Origin: Zerene cesonia
Taxonomy: Eukaryota > Arthropoda > Insecta > Lepidoptera > Pieridae
Direction: 5' to 3'
Assembly: GCF_012273895.1 (NCBI RefSeq)
Contig: NC_052115.1
Span: 2,728,001-2,792,000 of the forward strand
Length of the DNA: 64,000 nt
A program made the position numbers and the translations under genes. The notes under the pieces were generated by a model. It was not told the origin of the DNA and did no database searches. It was given only the letters and a program-made list of their open reading frames with translations. This document shows positions 39,128-50,300 of this stretch, piece by piece (the first letter of the stretch is position 1; every line of letters begins with the position of its first letter).

Positions 39128-39862
39128 TTAAGCCGTTAAAAACTTATACGTGTTAATGCATGTCAAATATTCATTTGTATTTAAATAGATGTGTGTGTAT
39201 GTGTACACATAAACATAAATATTCTTATGATACTTGATACTTAGATGTGCGCGTGTTTCTGACATACATATTCTCCAGTAATGTAACTCATTTCTAAATA
39301 GATGAGCTGTTAACCGCGATATTAGTACGGCTTGAGTCTTTGTAATATATTCATGAAGCGCTCATGATGTACGAGTAAACTTAATACAATTTCCACGTGA
39401 GTGCCACTTCGTTAACGATAATTGTGAAAAATGTAGTTTCATTGTCCAATATAGTCCAAGATATTAATATCTGTTGACTACTTTATTTACTAGTGTTTTT
39501 TATTAATTCGATTATCAATTTGCAAAAACGCTTAAAGATCCTAATGGTGGATATTATAAGTAGAAGTCAAATCAAATTAAAAAAAAGGGACAGAATATAA
39601 TTGATTAAAATGTTAGCATCAATTTAAGTATGGAATATTATTATTTTTTTTTTTACTTTTGATCTCGTATTTATAATAATATAAATATATAAAGAATAGT
39701 ATAAAGAATAACTACAGAAAAAAATTTGTTATTTTTTTGTGCTTAAGTCATTTTTAAGAGATTATAAAAGCTTTTCTTTTTACACTAAAAGAAAAAATAA
39801 CAATAGCAATACCAAGCATTTTATACATCATAATCTCTATTTAAACAAAATAAATAATACTA

Positions 39863-39900
<38 letters not shown>

Positions 39901-41760
39901 TAGAGTAAGTAGGAAGAAATCTTGTTTGAAGCTTTGCTTAGGAGTAAAAAGCATTTCCTTGTCTTAGTTTCATTCATAAAATGTATCAAAGTGAACTAAA
40001 TAGCTAGACAACGGAATTAGAGAATTCCGCTGATGTTCTTAAGCGAAACACGTTGGTGAAGCTCGAATAATGTGCTCTACGTGAGAACCAATTGATTCAT
40101 TGGAATGTAAATAAAGTTTCGATAGAAATCATTTGTCCTTTTTTCGAGTTAAAAATGATGCAGTTTTTTCTTTCATTTACTGTTCCTTTTGAACGTTTTC
40201 TTGATAAGCTTATCTTTTTCTACATAATGATTTAATAAAAAAGTCATCATCGTTTCTGGGACGTCGGTTGGTAACATATGTATGCTACTTACGTCTTAGC
40301 TATTTGAAAACGTCTACCATCGTATCAACTCGCCAGCAACAATCCTGCTTATTTTAAAACTGTTTTATTGCAAAAAAGTTGGATATAGCAAAAAACTCTG
40401 CATAAAACTGATATATGGCGGCATAACAGTGTACTTGACTTTCTAAACAAGCTTTGTTTCGTATTGTTGTGATCGGAAACCGCTTGAATATCAAGTGTGC
40501 TCTTTCCATCTTGAGCCTATCGCACTATTGTATTTTGAAGTTCCATCTGTTGTTAAAGAAATAAGAAAAAGTTGTGATAGTCTTTTCTTTGTGCTAACAA
40601 TTAATCTCTTGGTTTTGTAATTGTAAACATTAAACTTGAGTTTATAAATCGTTATTGAATCGTAAGAAATATTTTTACTGAATCATCCATCTTCATTATA
40701 CAGAAATAAAAACCCAATTGACGTTTACTAATAATTTTCTACCTGTGGTCGATCCACGTTCAAACTCCAAGGTCCAGTAACACGATATCGCCTACAAAGC
40801 AATCGGTAGAAAGTTAGGAAATCTATGATAATGAGCTAACCGTCTGAAGTCGAGCCAACTTGTTTGTGGATCTGCCAAACTCCAGCTCTGGCGTAAAGTA
40901 GTTTATTGGGTTATATCTGAATGAAGTGATAGCTCTTATCAGCGCTATTTATTTAAGAATAATTTTAAATAAATGTATTAGGTATAGACAACCGTTATAA
41001 CGAGACTAAACACCCCTGTTATTACAATTGTAATGTAACTTAATTACTTCTTGTGATTTAAACAAGTTTCTTTTTAGAGAATTATAAGAGCATCGAAAGA
41101 ATGCTTCTGATCTGACTTGATGGTAAATTACACCCCAGTATAGACTTCTCATGAATAACTTCACTAAGTGAAGGGCTATATAATATGTACCAGGGACGAA
41201 GTCAAAATCTCGTGGAAATGCGGAAGTATCAGACACGCTGCAGATTCTTTTAATCTCGAGATTGATCGCATATGTACGAAAATTATTAATACCCAAAAAG
41301 GCAAGTGGACTTCACACAAAACATTTCAGACGGGAGCGGCATGTTCCAAATGAGATCATGCGTCAGTTCGATAATTATTGATTACATTAATAACAGGCTA
41401 TTAAACTAGTTTATATATGTAACTTGTGAGTTGCGAAAAGGCAAACTGTCGAAAAGATTATGATCCGTAACATTTACGCATTATAACTAATTAACCCCTA
41501 ATATATATTATATTTACAATTTTATGGTGACATATCTACAATTTGAATCTCTATCAAGCAGATTGACCCTAACGTATACACCTAATGTCTGTGTACGCCG
41601 GAGATAGTTGTAGAGGTTTTTCTAGATTGACCGAAGGGTTGATTATTATTGTATTTTTAATATATCTTACTAAAGTCTACCCAAAATTAAAAAAACATAT
41701 TTTTTTTATTTTACACAGTTTCTCTCAATACATATGTCCAGAGTAATGAAAAAAAAAAAC
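39128..41760. other. No gene recognised; AT microsatellite inside
   Basis: A pure (AT)n run of about 30 bp lies at 39868-39897. Overlapping 96- and 61-codon frames at 41006-41353 are on opposite strands and not recognisable. Confidence 0.6.
39868..39897. repeat. (AT)n microsatellite
   Basis: An uninterrupted dinucleotide run of roughly 15 units is followed by gagtagag. Confidence 0.9.
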
Positions 41761-41777
41761 AAAAATTTAAATCATAC

Positions 41778-41783
41778 TTTATT
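41778..41783 (-). terminator. Poly(A) signal AATAAA of the 115-aa gene
   Basis: AATAAA on the minus strand lies 65 bp after the stop codon, the only canonical hexamer suitably placed. Confidence 0.65.
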
Positions 41784-41847
41784 GGCCATTAAATTAAGTG
41801 TACTAAAATATAAGTAATGTAATAAATTAAAGCTAAGACACTAGAAT

Positions 41848-42195
41848 CTAAGGATTGGGAGTGACAAACACGAACACGGGCGAGAACTTGGGATCCCAGG
41901 ATCCATCATTCACGGATTGAGGGGAGAAGTCGCCGCTCTTGTGCGTATCTGAGATCTTTGCGAAAATATCTTTGAATTTCTTCTCAGCGTCGCTAGATAG
42001 TCCGGCATCGACGTCCTCTATAGAAGATCCGCTGGGGACCACTTGCTTGCCAGTTGTGTACGGAGTTGATTTTCCGTACTGAAGATCCATGTAATCATTG
42101 AGGATACCTTCCAGAACTTTCTTCACGCTTGAAACATTAGCGTTATCTTCAATACCCTTCGATAGCTCATTGATGGTCACAGTTGGGACGGACAT
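41848..42195 (-). CDS. Small 115-aa protein of unknown function
   Basis: A single coding exon begins MSVPTVTINELSKGIEDN and ends FSPVFVFVTPNP. It has no signal peptide and no membrane segment, and is acidic-polar with predicted helices in the first half. The mid-protein GKQVVPSGSSIEDVDAGLS and C-terminal DGSWDPKFSPVFVF look like conserved, structured coding sequence rather than a chance frame. An acceptor (tttcag) sits 10 nt before the ATG at 42206-42207. The 5' UTR exon maps to 43819-43860, with donor CCAA|GTAAGT and a TATA/initiator promoter, giving a roughly 1.6-kb 5'-UTR intron. A poly(A) signal follows at 41778-41783. The closest family is not recognised; it is plausibly a lepidopteran-restricted protein. 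Confidence 0.85.
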   Translation of the reverse strand: MSVPTVTINELSKGIEDNANVSSVKKVLEGILNDYMDLQYGKSTPYTTGKQVVPSGSSIEDVDAGLSSDAEKKFKDIFAKISDTHKSGDFSPQSVNDGSWDPKFSPVFVFVTPNP

Positions 42196-42334
42196 GATTA
42201 GTTATCTGAAACAAGAAAATAATCCATATTGTATATTAAATAAGTAACAGATTTGAATTTATTTTGTTTATTGGATTTGTCTCTGCAAGGTTAGGTGCTA
42301 AAATTGAAAAAACACCGCGAAAAAATAGCGATAA

Positions 42335-42358
42335 TCCGGTCAAAGCCGGCTAGCTAGT
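42335..42358 (+). mobile_element. Possible Helitron 3' end in the 5'-UTR intron
   Basis: A short hairpin, ccggtcaaagccgg, is followed by ctagctagt. Hairpin plus CTAGT is the Helitron 3' signature, but no body is recognised upstream. Confidence 0.35.
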
Positions 42359-43818
42359 ATATTTATGAGGACAATTGTATATTATAAGCAATCATGACTT
42401 TTTAATTGAATTTGATAAATTATTGAACAGTGAACATTGTTACCAAGTATGCAAATAATTCGTCATTAACGAGGTATTTATAACGTTCTTATAAAATGAA
42501 TGTGCTTGGCCCAGTGACGGACTGCAACTGAGAGGGTGACAGACGAATTCTAATCAACAAATGTGGCCCCATCACTGAAGGCGATTCGGCGACATTAGAA
42601 TCATATGAAAATATGCGGAAAAGTATTTTCTACTTTAAAAAAGGAAGGATATGTTTTTATCAAAAGTAACAAAATTAAAATATATTATTGATAAATAAAT
42701 CGTATAGTTAGCATTTAACTAAAGTTCACCATATTTTGTGATGTTAAACGCTATGTATCTATCTACAAATTATTAAGAAATCCTAACAAATTAGATTATT
42801 TCTAATTTATCTAAGCTAATTTCATGTACTAATATAATTTTTTTAAGCATATTGTTACTAATAAACTGAGTCTTCGTAGTTGCTCGATTAAATGAATATA
42901 AATTTAATATTATACTATTATAAACATTTATCTTAATAATGCAATATTAACAAACTCTAAATAACGGTATTTACTCCATATTGATTTTAAATTTCCTGCG
43001 GATAAAGTTCGTAATAAACAGAACTATTATGGAATGAATATTTTAATCGACAATTTACACTATTAGATAAAAGTTTAAAATATCTATCTGATGAAATATT
43101 AATCGGGTAATGTAAACGATGAAATAAATTTAGCTGACAGCCAGATAAATGAATGCAAATAGGCTTCACGAAAAATTGATTCTATCCTGTGTCAAATAGT
43201 TTATAATGATAATGAAACATTGTCCTAAATTACTAATCTATATCTGAAACAGAGTTATTATTTTATATATCACTCTGTCATATATTTGTTAAGCTTTTGT
43301 ATTTAGCTAACTGTATATGAAATAATTACATTTCATATTGAGTATTATTTCACATTCCGTACACAATAAACTTTCAATGATTAGACTACGACATTTATAG
43401 TAATTCGGTAATAATCCAATAATTAAGTATTATAACCGTAGTTTTATTATTTAAAGATATATTTTGTATTTATACGCCTGAAATTAAAATGTAAATAAAT
43501 GAAATTTTAATAATGACCGATAAGAAGTACCTATTATCATAGATAAGTTAAAGGAATTCAACATTTTCCGTACGAAATTGATATCTTTGGAATTAATCAA
43601 CTCATCAATACAATTTATCGAAGTATTTTATATTAATATTATGTATTCATGGATGATTGTACAAATAGCTAGCAGGATATAGTTTCTGGCATTTGCAGTA
43701 GTGTTCAGATAATCAAAATACAATTGCACTATCAATAATGCGGAAATATTTTATACACGAACTAATCATAAATTACGAGAAACGTGTTAGGCAATATTTT
43801 TAAATAAAGAATACTTAC

Positions 43819-43890
43819 TTGGTTGCTGTGATATTTCTCTACAACAGTTCAAAGTGTACTGAAATAACGTCATTTTGAGTCGTGCTTATA
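43819..43890 (-). promoter_or_regulatory. Core promoter and first exon of the 115-aa gene
   Basis: Minus strand: TATAAG at 43890-43885 and an arthropod initiator TCAGT at 43862-43858 (A at 43860), 30 bp apart. A 42-nt non-coding exon ends at 43819, before the donor GTAAGT (43818-43813). The phasing of TATA, initiator, donor and the downstream acceptor at 42206 is the evidence. No transcript data are available. Confidence 0.7.
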
Positions 43891-44292
43891 AATCACGACC
43901 AATCTGAGCCCTCGAGATATCGAAGGGTGTGACACGTCCGTCAATCTGATAACGGTCAATTATCAATCGGTATCGAAATTTGCGGTTTTTCGCGTATTTT
44001 ATTTCATAATATTTGCCCTAAAAAATTTTATGGAACTGTTTACTTTGTGATAATGAAAGATAACCAATTTTCATGTGAACGTGAGTGTCACGCTGATATC
44101 GGTACAAATGTTTTAACTGTGACATCTTTACCTGTAGCATTGATACATTATCTAAATATATTGAATTAAAACTTCAGCAGCTGCAATATTGCAAAGTACA
44201 ATGTATCAGCATAGAAATCATAAAACATGTACAATATTCAATTATTTGGATATGTATTTTCAATAGATTATCCCACAGAATTTGTTAACATA

Positions 44293-44556
44293 ACATTTTC
44301 TATTAATTCCCACTGCTGGGACATTCATGCCACCACGCGACCGCACGATCTCACATGTCATGTGCAGTTTGATTCTTAATCAGGTATCCTCACGATGTTT
44401 TCCTTCACCGTTTCAAATTCAGTGGTGATGTGGATGAAGGGCAGATTAATTGAAAGAAACAATTTTGTTGCACGCTCGTCTACTCTCGAACCTCCGATTT
44501 TCGTTTGTAGTCCAACATCCTTAACCACTGAGCCACCTCTGCTTACATTTTCTATT
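44293..44556 (-). mobile_element. tRNA-derived SINE with 12-bp target-site duplication
   Basis: The body is 44305-44544 and reads on the minus strand. The head has an A box, TGGCTCAGTGG (44535-44525), and a B-box-like GGTTCGAGA (44492-44484). The body contains aacggtgaaggaaaacatcg and the 3' end is cccagcagtgggaat. The flanks carry the identical 12-mer acattttctatt (44293-44304 and 44545-44556). The 3' half is shared with the truncated copy at 14540-14720. A 60-codon plus-strand frame over it is accidental. Confidence 0.92.
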
Positions 44557-44640
44557 TATAAGTATTCAGAAGAATAAACAAGTACTTACATACGTACGTA
44601 GCTTTATTCATGGACTCAGTCAGTTATCACACTAATCAAA

Positions 44641-44819
44641 CTAATGTTATAAATTTGAATGTTTGTTTGTTTGGATGTTTGTCCGTCAATTACGCTGAAT
44701 CTACTGAACGGATTTTGATGAAATTTCGTACACAGAGACGATGAGCTGACTTAGGTAGGATACTTTTTACCCGATTTGTTGCCCCTTTGGGATTAAACGG
44801 ATTGGGACGAACATCTAGT
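44641..44819 (+). mobile_element. Helitron-like element, third subfamily
   Basis: The segment starts ctaatgttataaatttgaat, contains tttgtccgtcaattacgctg and gaacggattttgatgaaat, and ends ttgggacgaacatctagt. CTAGT end, AT-rich start and no TIRs fit a Helitron-like element. The middle differs from the Lep1-type copies. The 5' end is approximate. Confidence 0.6.
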
Positions 44820-45144
44820 AGTTTATAATGTCCAAGTCAATTGTTTCAATTCCCAATAAATGTAGTAATTTCTAGTTCATCATGGAAATATGACTAATCA
44901 TTCCCAAAAATAAATTCCTTAGAAATAAATTTCGGCGTAACAGTAGGTGGTGACCGATATTAGCAATTTCATTGAAAATTACGCATTCTTCGAAACTCAA
45001 CATCATAATCAAATACTCGTATAACGAATCGATAATCGCTGTATGGATCTACATATATTTTTCTTAGAATATAATTGGAAATCGAGTAAAATACGAAACA
45101 AATTAGAACTCATCCAAATTATAAATTCTTCCTACTTCCTACTA

Positions 45145-45345
45145 TCCTACTAATATTATAAATGCGAAAGTTTGTAAGGATGTGTGTGTGTTTGTTGCTC
45201 TTTCACGCAAAAACTACTGAACCGATTGCAACGAAACTTGGTACGAAGACAACAGGACAACTGGAATGATATATAGGCAACTTTTTATCCCGATATTCCA
45301 ACGGGTTACGGACTTACGCGAGTGAAACCGCGGGGCGTAGCTAGT
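45145..45345 (+). mobile_element. Helitron-like element, Lep1-type, full-length
   Basis: The most complete copy here: tcctactaatattataaatg start, ctttcacgcaaaaactactg, cgatattccaacgggttacg, and a gaaaccgcggggcgtagctagt-type end. About 200 bp and non-coding. Confidence 0.85.
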
Positions 45346-45950
45346 TATACGAAACAACTTTTGAAACTCACCCAAATTATAAATTTTTTCATAAATCTGG
45401 TTTTTACAGTATAGAATGTGTAGTAATATTCCATACGATTTTCCCGTTAGATTTCGTTATCTCTGAACTTTTGACAATTTATTGCACTCATCTTAAGTTG
45501 ATACTTCAATTTTATTACCTACTCTATTGACATTATTATCTTGAGGATGTCCAGTCATGCATCACCTCGAAGATAGTGTTTTATCTCTGGAAATTTTTAT
45601 TTCTAATTTTAGTTGTAACAATCTGTAGAAAAAATGAAGGTAGACGGACAGTCACTCACACAATATCTTATCTTTCTTTATATGACTCATGACAGCCTTT
45701 ATCCCAAGTCACATTGTGGCAGGTCATATGTACTAGATACGCTGCTTTCTAATTACTTTCTAGTTATCAGGAATGACCAATCATTGTATCATACAAATCA
45801 CACGAATTTCCGGAAAGAATAATTACAAATTTTAAACAATGAATGATGACAAACAAACATATTCATTTCATTTGTAGGATTAGTCAATTTAATTTGTCAC
45901 GCATAATGAATTAAGTATAAATCAATAACCTTCACTTACAACTAATATAA

Positions 45951-46100
45951 TCTTACTAATATAAAAATGCGATAGTTTGTAAGGATGTGCGTGTGTTTGT
46001 TGCTCGGCTGGACAACTGGAATAACATATAGGCAACTTTTTATTCCGATAATCCTACGGGATACGGACTTACGCGGGTTAAACCGCGGGGCGCAGCTAGT
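45951..46100 (+). mobile_element. Helitron-like element, Lep1-type, internally deleted
   Basis: The start (tcttactaatataaaaatgc) and end (aaccgcggggcgcagctagt) are preserved. The segment from ctttcacgc to the cggctggacaactgg junction, about 50 bp including aaaaactactgaaccg, is missing. Confidence 0.85.
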
Positions 46101-46823
46101 ATTCTATAATTTTTATAAATGTGGCAATAAATAAATATTTTTTTGTCACAATTGTACCACACATCCCATACTGCACATAGAAAGTGTAATAAATAGTAAT
46201 CCTAATAAGTTTTTCTGTTTGTCTCTTCCTCTCGCTGAGCAAGCGAAGCTGCGGATGAAAAGTAGCCATTGTTAAAAATTTAATTTAATGTTGTTTGTAA
46301 TTCGGCGAAAGTTTCAAGTTATTTTCTCTGTAATCAATTAGTGTTTGAGAGGTTGATAATTTCCTTGACTAGAGTTCTAGAATAATCAGATTCTGGTGCA
46401 TGGTCTTCTTTGATAACATAGCATAAGGAATAGAATATTTTAATCAAAACTGTATAGATGCACAACAGAAATGTCTAGGTATTAACGAGTAGATTCCTAT
46501 GTGGGGATGCAGTAAACAACAGCTGAATTTGGATTTTACGTAGTGCCGAACCACAAATCGCGTCTTAATGTCCGGATTGTCTATGCCTGTTCCCAATTCC
46601 AAACTCAAATTTCATTCGAAACCAATTCGATTGAATTAACGTAACAGTTACGCTTAGACTGTTGGATTTTCCTTTTAAATACAATTATTTATTTACCATA
46701 AAATTATTGAATTGTTCTTGATATGCATATCTATTAACTACGAATAGATCAAACCATGAAGTTTACATTATACCCCCTTCAAACTAAATTATTGAAAAAA
46801 AACACATTTTAAAATGTAACAAA

Positions 46824-46829
46824 TTTATT
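46824..46829 (-). terminator. Poly(A) signal AATAAA of the 137-aa gene
   Basis: AATAAA on the minus strand lies 25 bp past the stop codon at 46854. Confidence 0.65.
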
Positions 46830-46853
46830 GCAGTAATTATTTATCATATTCAT

Positions 46854-48413
46854 TTAGGCATGAGGAATGGGGTTGACAGCAATCACGTTAACGGGGTTGT
46901 TTCCACCGGGGACAAAGGCGGGAACTTCGTGGATCTGAAAGACACAAGTAAACCATTAATGTGTGCTTCTTTATATATAAAATTATCACGACTTTTTTAT
47001 TGTAGATGTTAACTTAATTCATCAGATATGTAAATTAGAGTTGGATACGAACCCACTTCACTTTTTTCATAAATTAGAAATATATTATGCGTATGAAATA
47101 GAGGCAGAAATTATACAGAATGTCCACAATTAAAGATTTTAAAAAATCGGCAATTTATTCTAAGAATATTACCTACAATTTATGTTATCTTTGCTACAAC
47201 ATATACGTAATTTTAATTGGTATCGGTTGTACATGTATCGGGTTTAACAATCAACATGAAGTTTGGAGTTTAAATGAATTATGGTAATAATATGCCAATA
47301 GAAATTGTGTTAAGTTAAGAAATAAGAAATAAGAAATAAGACGGCAGCACTGCAAAGGTAATTGATAAAATATATACCTTTAGGGTATGCTAGATGGCGT
47401 TGTACTAAAATGAGACCTACACTACATTATACATAGTATAGTATTATATTAACTATGAAAATCCTACTAATATTAAAATGCGAAAGTTTGTAACGATGTG
47501 TGTGTATTTGTTGCTTTTTCACGCAAAAAACTACTGAACCGATTGCAATGAAATTTGGTACGTAGGCAGCTGAACAACTGGAGTAACATATAGGCAACTT
47601 TTTATCCCGATATTCCTATGGGATACGGATTTACGCAGGCTAGTGTAGTATAAAACAAAGTCGCTTCCCGCTGTTAGACCCTATATATGCATAGGTCTTT
47701 AAAACTACGCAACGGATGTTTTTGGTTATAGTATTATATAAACGTCAATTTACCTGTTGTGTTTGTTTGTTTACGTTAACGATGACTTGCACTAGGGGGC
47801 TTTTGACTGCTGGGGAGGGGGCGGGGGTAGGCTCGGGTGCGGGAGCGGGGGCAGGGTTCACAATACCAGGCACTGCCTCGATAGGTAAATCTACTACTAC
47901 GGTTTCCTGAAATTAAATAAATTATATGTATTATTTGTTACCTACTTATCTAGTATATCATAATATAGGGTTTACAAAGACTATTAATCTTATTGTTTTA
48001 TAGATATTTTTATGGCAGTACAGTCAAGCAAATATGTTCTGTTTATAGATATGAAATGCTATCATATCTTTCGTCAAATATAGGTAGTTTTTATATTTTC
48101 CTGTTTATAGACAAATAAGTATTGGCCCCAAATTTTCATTACTCGTCTACCTATTTTAAGATATTTAAACATGAAACATAACTCAACTAATTGAAATGTG
48201 TAGTCGTTGTATCATAATAAACATATAACTTACAACTTGTTGTCCAGAGATGAGAGCATGCATGATTTCGTTCAAAGCGGCCTCTAGAACGGGAATCAAA
48301 GCAGGGTCGGTGTTAGGGTTTGACAGGGCATTGTCTATTTGTTGCAGGGTAAGCTCAACTGGGGCCGCTGTCGTCAAAGCGACGAGGGCAGAGAGTACGA
48401 AAAAGTATTTCAT
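46854..48413 (-). CDS. Small secreted Pro/Val-rich protein, 137 aa
   Basis: Coding exons, minus strand: 48413-48234 (60 codons), 47906-47754 (51) and 46934-46854 (26 plus stop), all phase 0 with GT-AG junctions. Residues 1-17 (MKYFFVLSALVALTTAA) are a signal peptide. Residues 18-60 form an acidic helical segment (ELTLQQIDNALSNPNTDPA). Residues 73-93 are a PAPAPAPEPTPAPSP-type linker, and the rest has valine-rich repeats (VQVIVNVN, NPVNVIAVNPIP). No cysteines remain after cleavage. This layout resembles short secreted lepidopteran haemolymph, silk or cuticle proteins, but I cannot name the family. A 5'-UTR intron is supported by the acceptor at 48428-48429. A Helitron lies in intron 2 of the coding region (47462-47644). 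Confidence 0.87.
47320..47340. repeat. Short tandem repeat, unit aagaaat
   Basis: Three to four 7-bp units lie within the second coding intron of the secreted-protein gene. Confidence 0.75.
47462..47644 (+). mobile_element. Helitron-like element, Lep1-type, lacks 3' hairpin
   Basis: Start tcctactaatattaaaatgc, core cactgaaccgattgca-like block and cgatattcctatgggatacg are present. After ttacgcagg it goes straight to ctagt, so the gaaaccgcggggcgcag segment is deleted. It sits in an intron, antisense to the host gene. Confidence 0.8.
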
Positions 48414-48891
48414 ATTGAATTATTTACCTGGAAATAAGAAATATTAGGAACTATAAGAAATAATTAATAACAATTAAAATATAAACAGAAGTGTTTCTCA
48501 GAAACTAATTTAACAACTTGCTATGTATGCGACAGACTAAGATTATGAATCAGTTCCCCATAAATACCTTACGTTTTAAACTCGTTTTTGATGTTTACCG
48601 TTTAAGATCATTAGAAGATAGCTGGATTTCATTTTACATTTTTGTTCGAACTAAAGCAAACAAACGACCGGTTGACGATTTCTCTTTCTTATATTATGTT
48701 TTATAAAATTTCGGCTATTTAACCGTATTTAAATTCACACGCAATCACAGAATAATTCAGAAAATACTGTTTGTTGAGATCCTCAACTCTATCTAATCTT
48801 TAGAAATCGATCAAGTGGTTCTCTACAAATAAACTAAAGTTGTTCACGCAACCGATTTATGACCGTGCGTTTAAATTAGTTTCAATTTTAT

Positions 48892-49034
48892 TTGGTATAG
48901 CGGCAAGAGAAATACATCATCTATGAAAATTTCAACTGTCTAACTATCGCGGTTCATGAGATACAGCATGGTGAAATACATAAGGTCAGCAAAGTCAAAA
49001 TAATAGAGCTCCGTTTTACCCATTGGGTATGTAC
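48892..49034 (+). repeat. Dispersed lepidopteran repeat, copy 2
   Basis: ggtatagcggcaagagaaat, acatcatctatgaaaatttc, ttcatgagatacagcatggt and a ccattgggtatgtac end follow the order expected for the same family as 2361-2530. It lies in the 5'-UTR intron of the secreted-protein gene, ending 38 bp from the first-exon donor. Confidence 0.65.
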
Positions 49035-49071
49035 AAAATAAATAGGCAGACAATGTTCATTGTTCACTTAC

Positions 49072-49121
49072 CGAGTTATCACAACAAAGTGACTTTTTCA
49101 AAACGGAGGCGACTACTTATA
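49072..49121 (-). promoter_or_regulatory. Core promoter and 19-nt first exon of the secreted-protein gene
   Basis: Minus strand: TATAAG at 49121-49116 and initiator-like TCACT at 49092-49088 (A at 49090), 31 bp apart. A donor, CTCG|GTAAGTG, follows at 49072/49071. This mirrors the promoter at 43819-43890. Confidence 0.6.
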
Positions 49122-49509
49122 CAATTTTTCATTAATGCTTCATTACTAGTATCAAAATAATAATCGAGATTAAATATAATAATATGTCATAAAAAAATAT
49201 ATTTGATTGATAAACACGTATACCTGATATCAAATTATTACAACCCATTGTTTTGGTAGATTAAAATTTCTTAAAAAAATATCAGACTAAATAAATCGAA
49301 CACTTTTTAATATTCTTTATTAGTCGCAACAGAGATCAGCTACTGAACAATAATTCATCGGTCATTTGTACTAAAGTGTTTTAAAACCAGAGAACTTATG
49401 TTATCATAGAACAATTTCAAATTTACTCTTTGGTATGATGAAGTAGCCGCACGAAATAGCTTGAAATACACTAAGATCAATTATGTATGAAAAAGGCCAA
49501 AGCAAGCAG

Positions 49510-49870
49510 CTAATCAAAGAACTCGCCATCACCAGTCACCAACCATAAATTACTATAATGCATAGAATAAGGAATATATAAATCCTTTGATACTTCGAAG
49601 ACGTCACCTGACAGTGATGGGCATATTCGTTGAATGCCTTGCTCCTTGCATAAATGCATTGTCCAGTTAATGAGTTGGCTAGCCATCTCTCCTTTATCTC
49701 TTGCTAGCTCGTTCAAAAAAGACGATCAATGTCATCTTATTACATATATTACAAATCTGTAAAGTCCATTTGTTTCGTTTAGTTGAATATATCATTTGAG
49801 GCATATCTTTGAAACTACTGGTTTGAATAAAATTGAATTTTTTTTTTTCATCGAGAACGGCGATCAGGCT
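49510..49870 (-). pseudogene. Broken coding relic of unidentified origin
   Basis: Minus strand: a stop-free frame runs from 49870 to about 49721, passing KDMPQMIYS and a CxxC-type ICNICNK motif. It then fails at a T6 run (49720-49715). One base out of frame it continues as 67 codons (NELARDKGEMASQLINW ... HYSNLWLVTGDGEFFD) to a TAG at 49510-49512. The composition and residue pattern on both sides of the slip read as real protein. An AG sits at 49872-49871, so an acceptor is possible. I do not recognise the family; a decayed transposon or host gene exon are both possible. No poly(A) signal is seen. Confidence 0.45.
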
Positions 49871-50300
49871 TTAATTTAAGATTTTGGTAGTACAATTGGA
49901 GCACCAATGAGAAATTTTGCAAAAATATTATTTTTGAGCAGACAACAGATAATATGTAGGATATAATTTTGAATTAAATGATTTTGAGAGTAACAGTGTG
50001 GTGATTAGATACCTTATGTATCTAATGAAACACAAGATTTAAGTCTTTGAGCGCCAATAATATTTATTTAACATAAAATTATATATGTACTATATTACAA
50101 TAATCTAAGATATAGATGATTCGTCTTAACAATATATATTTTGTGCAGAACCTGCAACAAAGAAAAACACGTTGAATTTTATCATCATTATCAATAATAA
50201 ATAATAGTTTAAAAAAAACTAAAAAACACGCTTTAACAAAAATCATATTTTGCAAATTGAAAAATGGAATAATTTTATCAAATTAGTGTGTTGTCATCGG

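Noticed and set aside
48183..48413. Single-exon 76-aa version of the secreted protein
   Set aside because: The last 16 residues come from reading through a GTAAGT donor into the intron. Splicing to 47906 gives a coherent protein.
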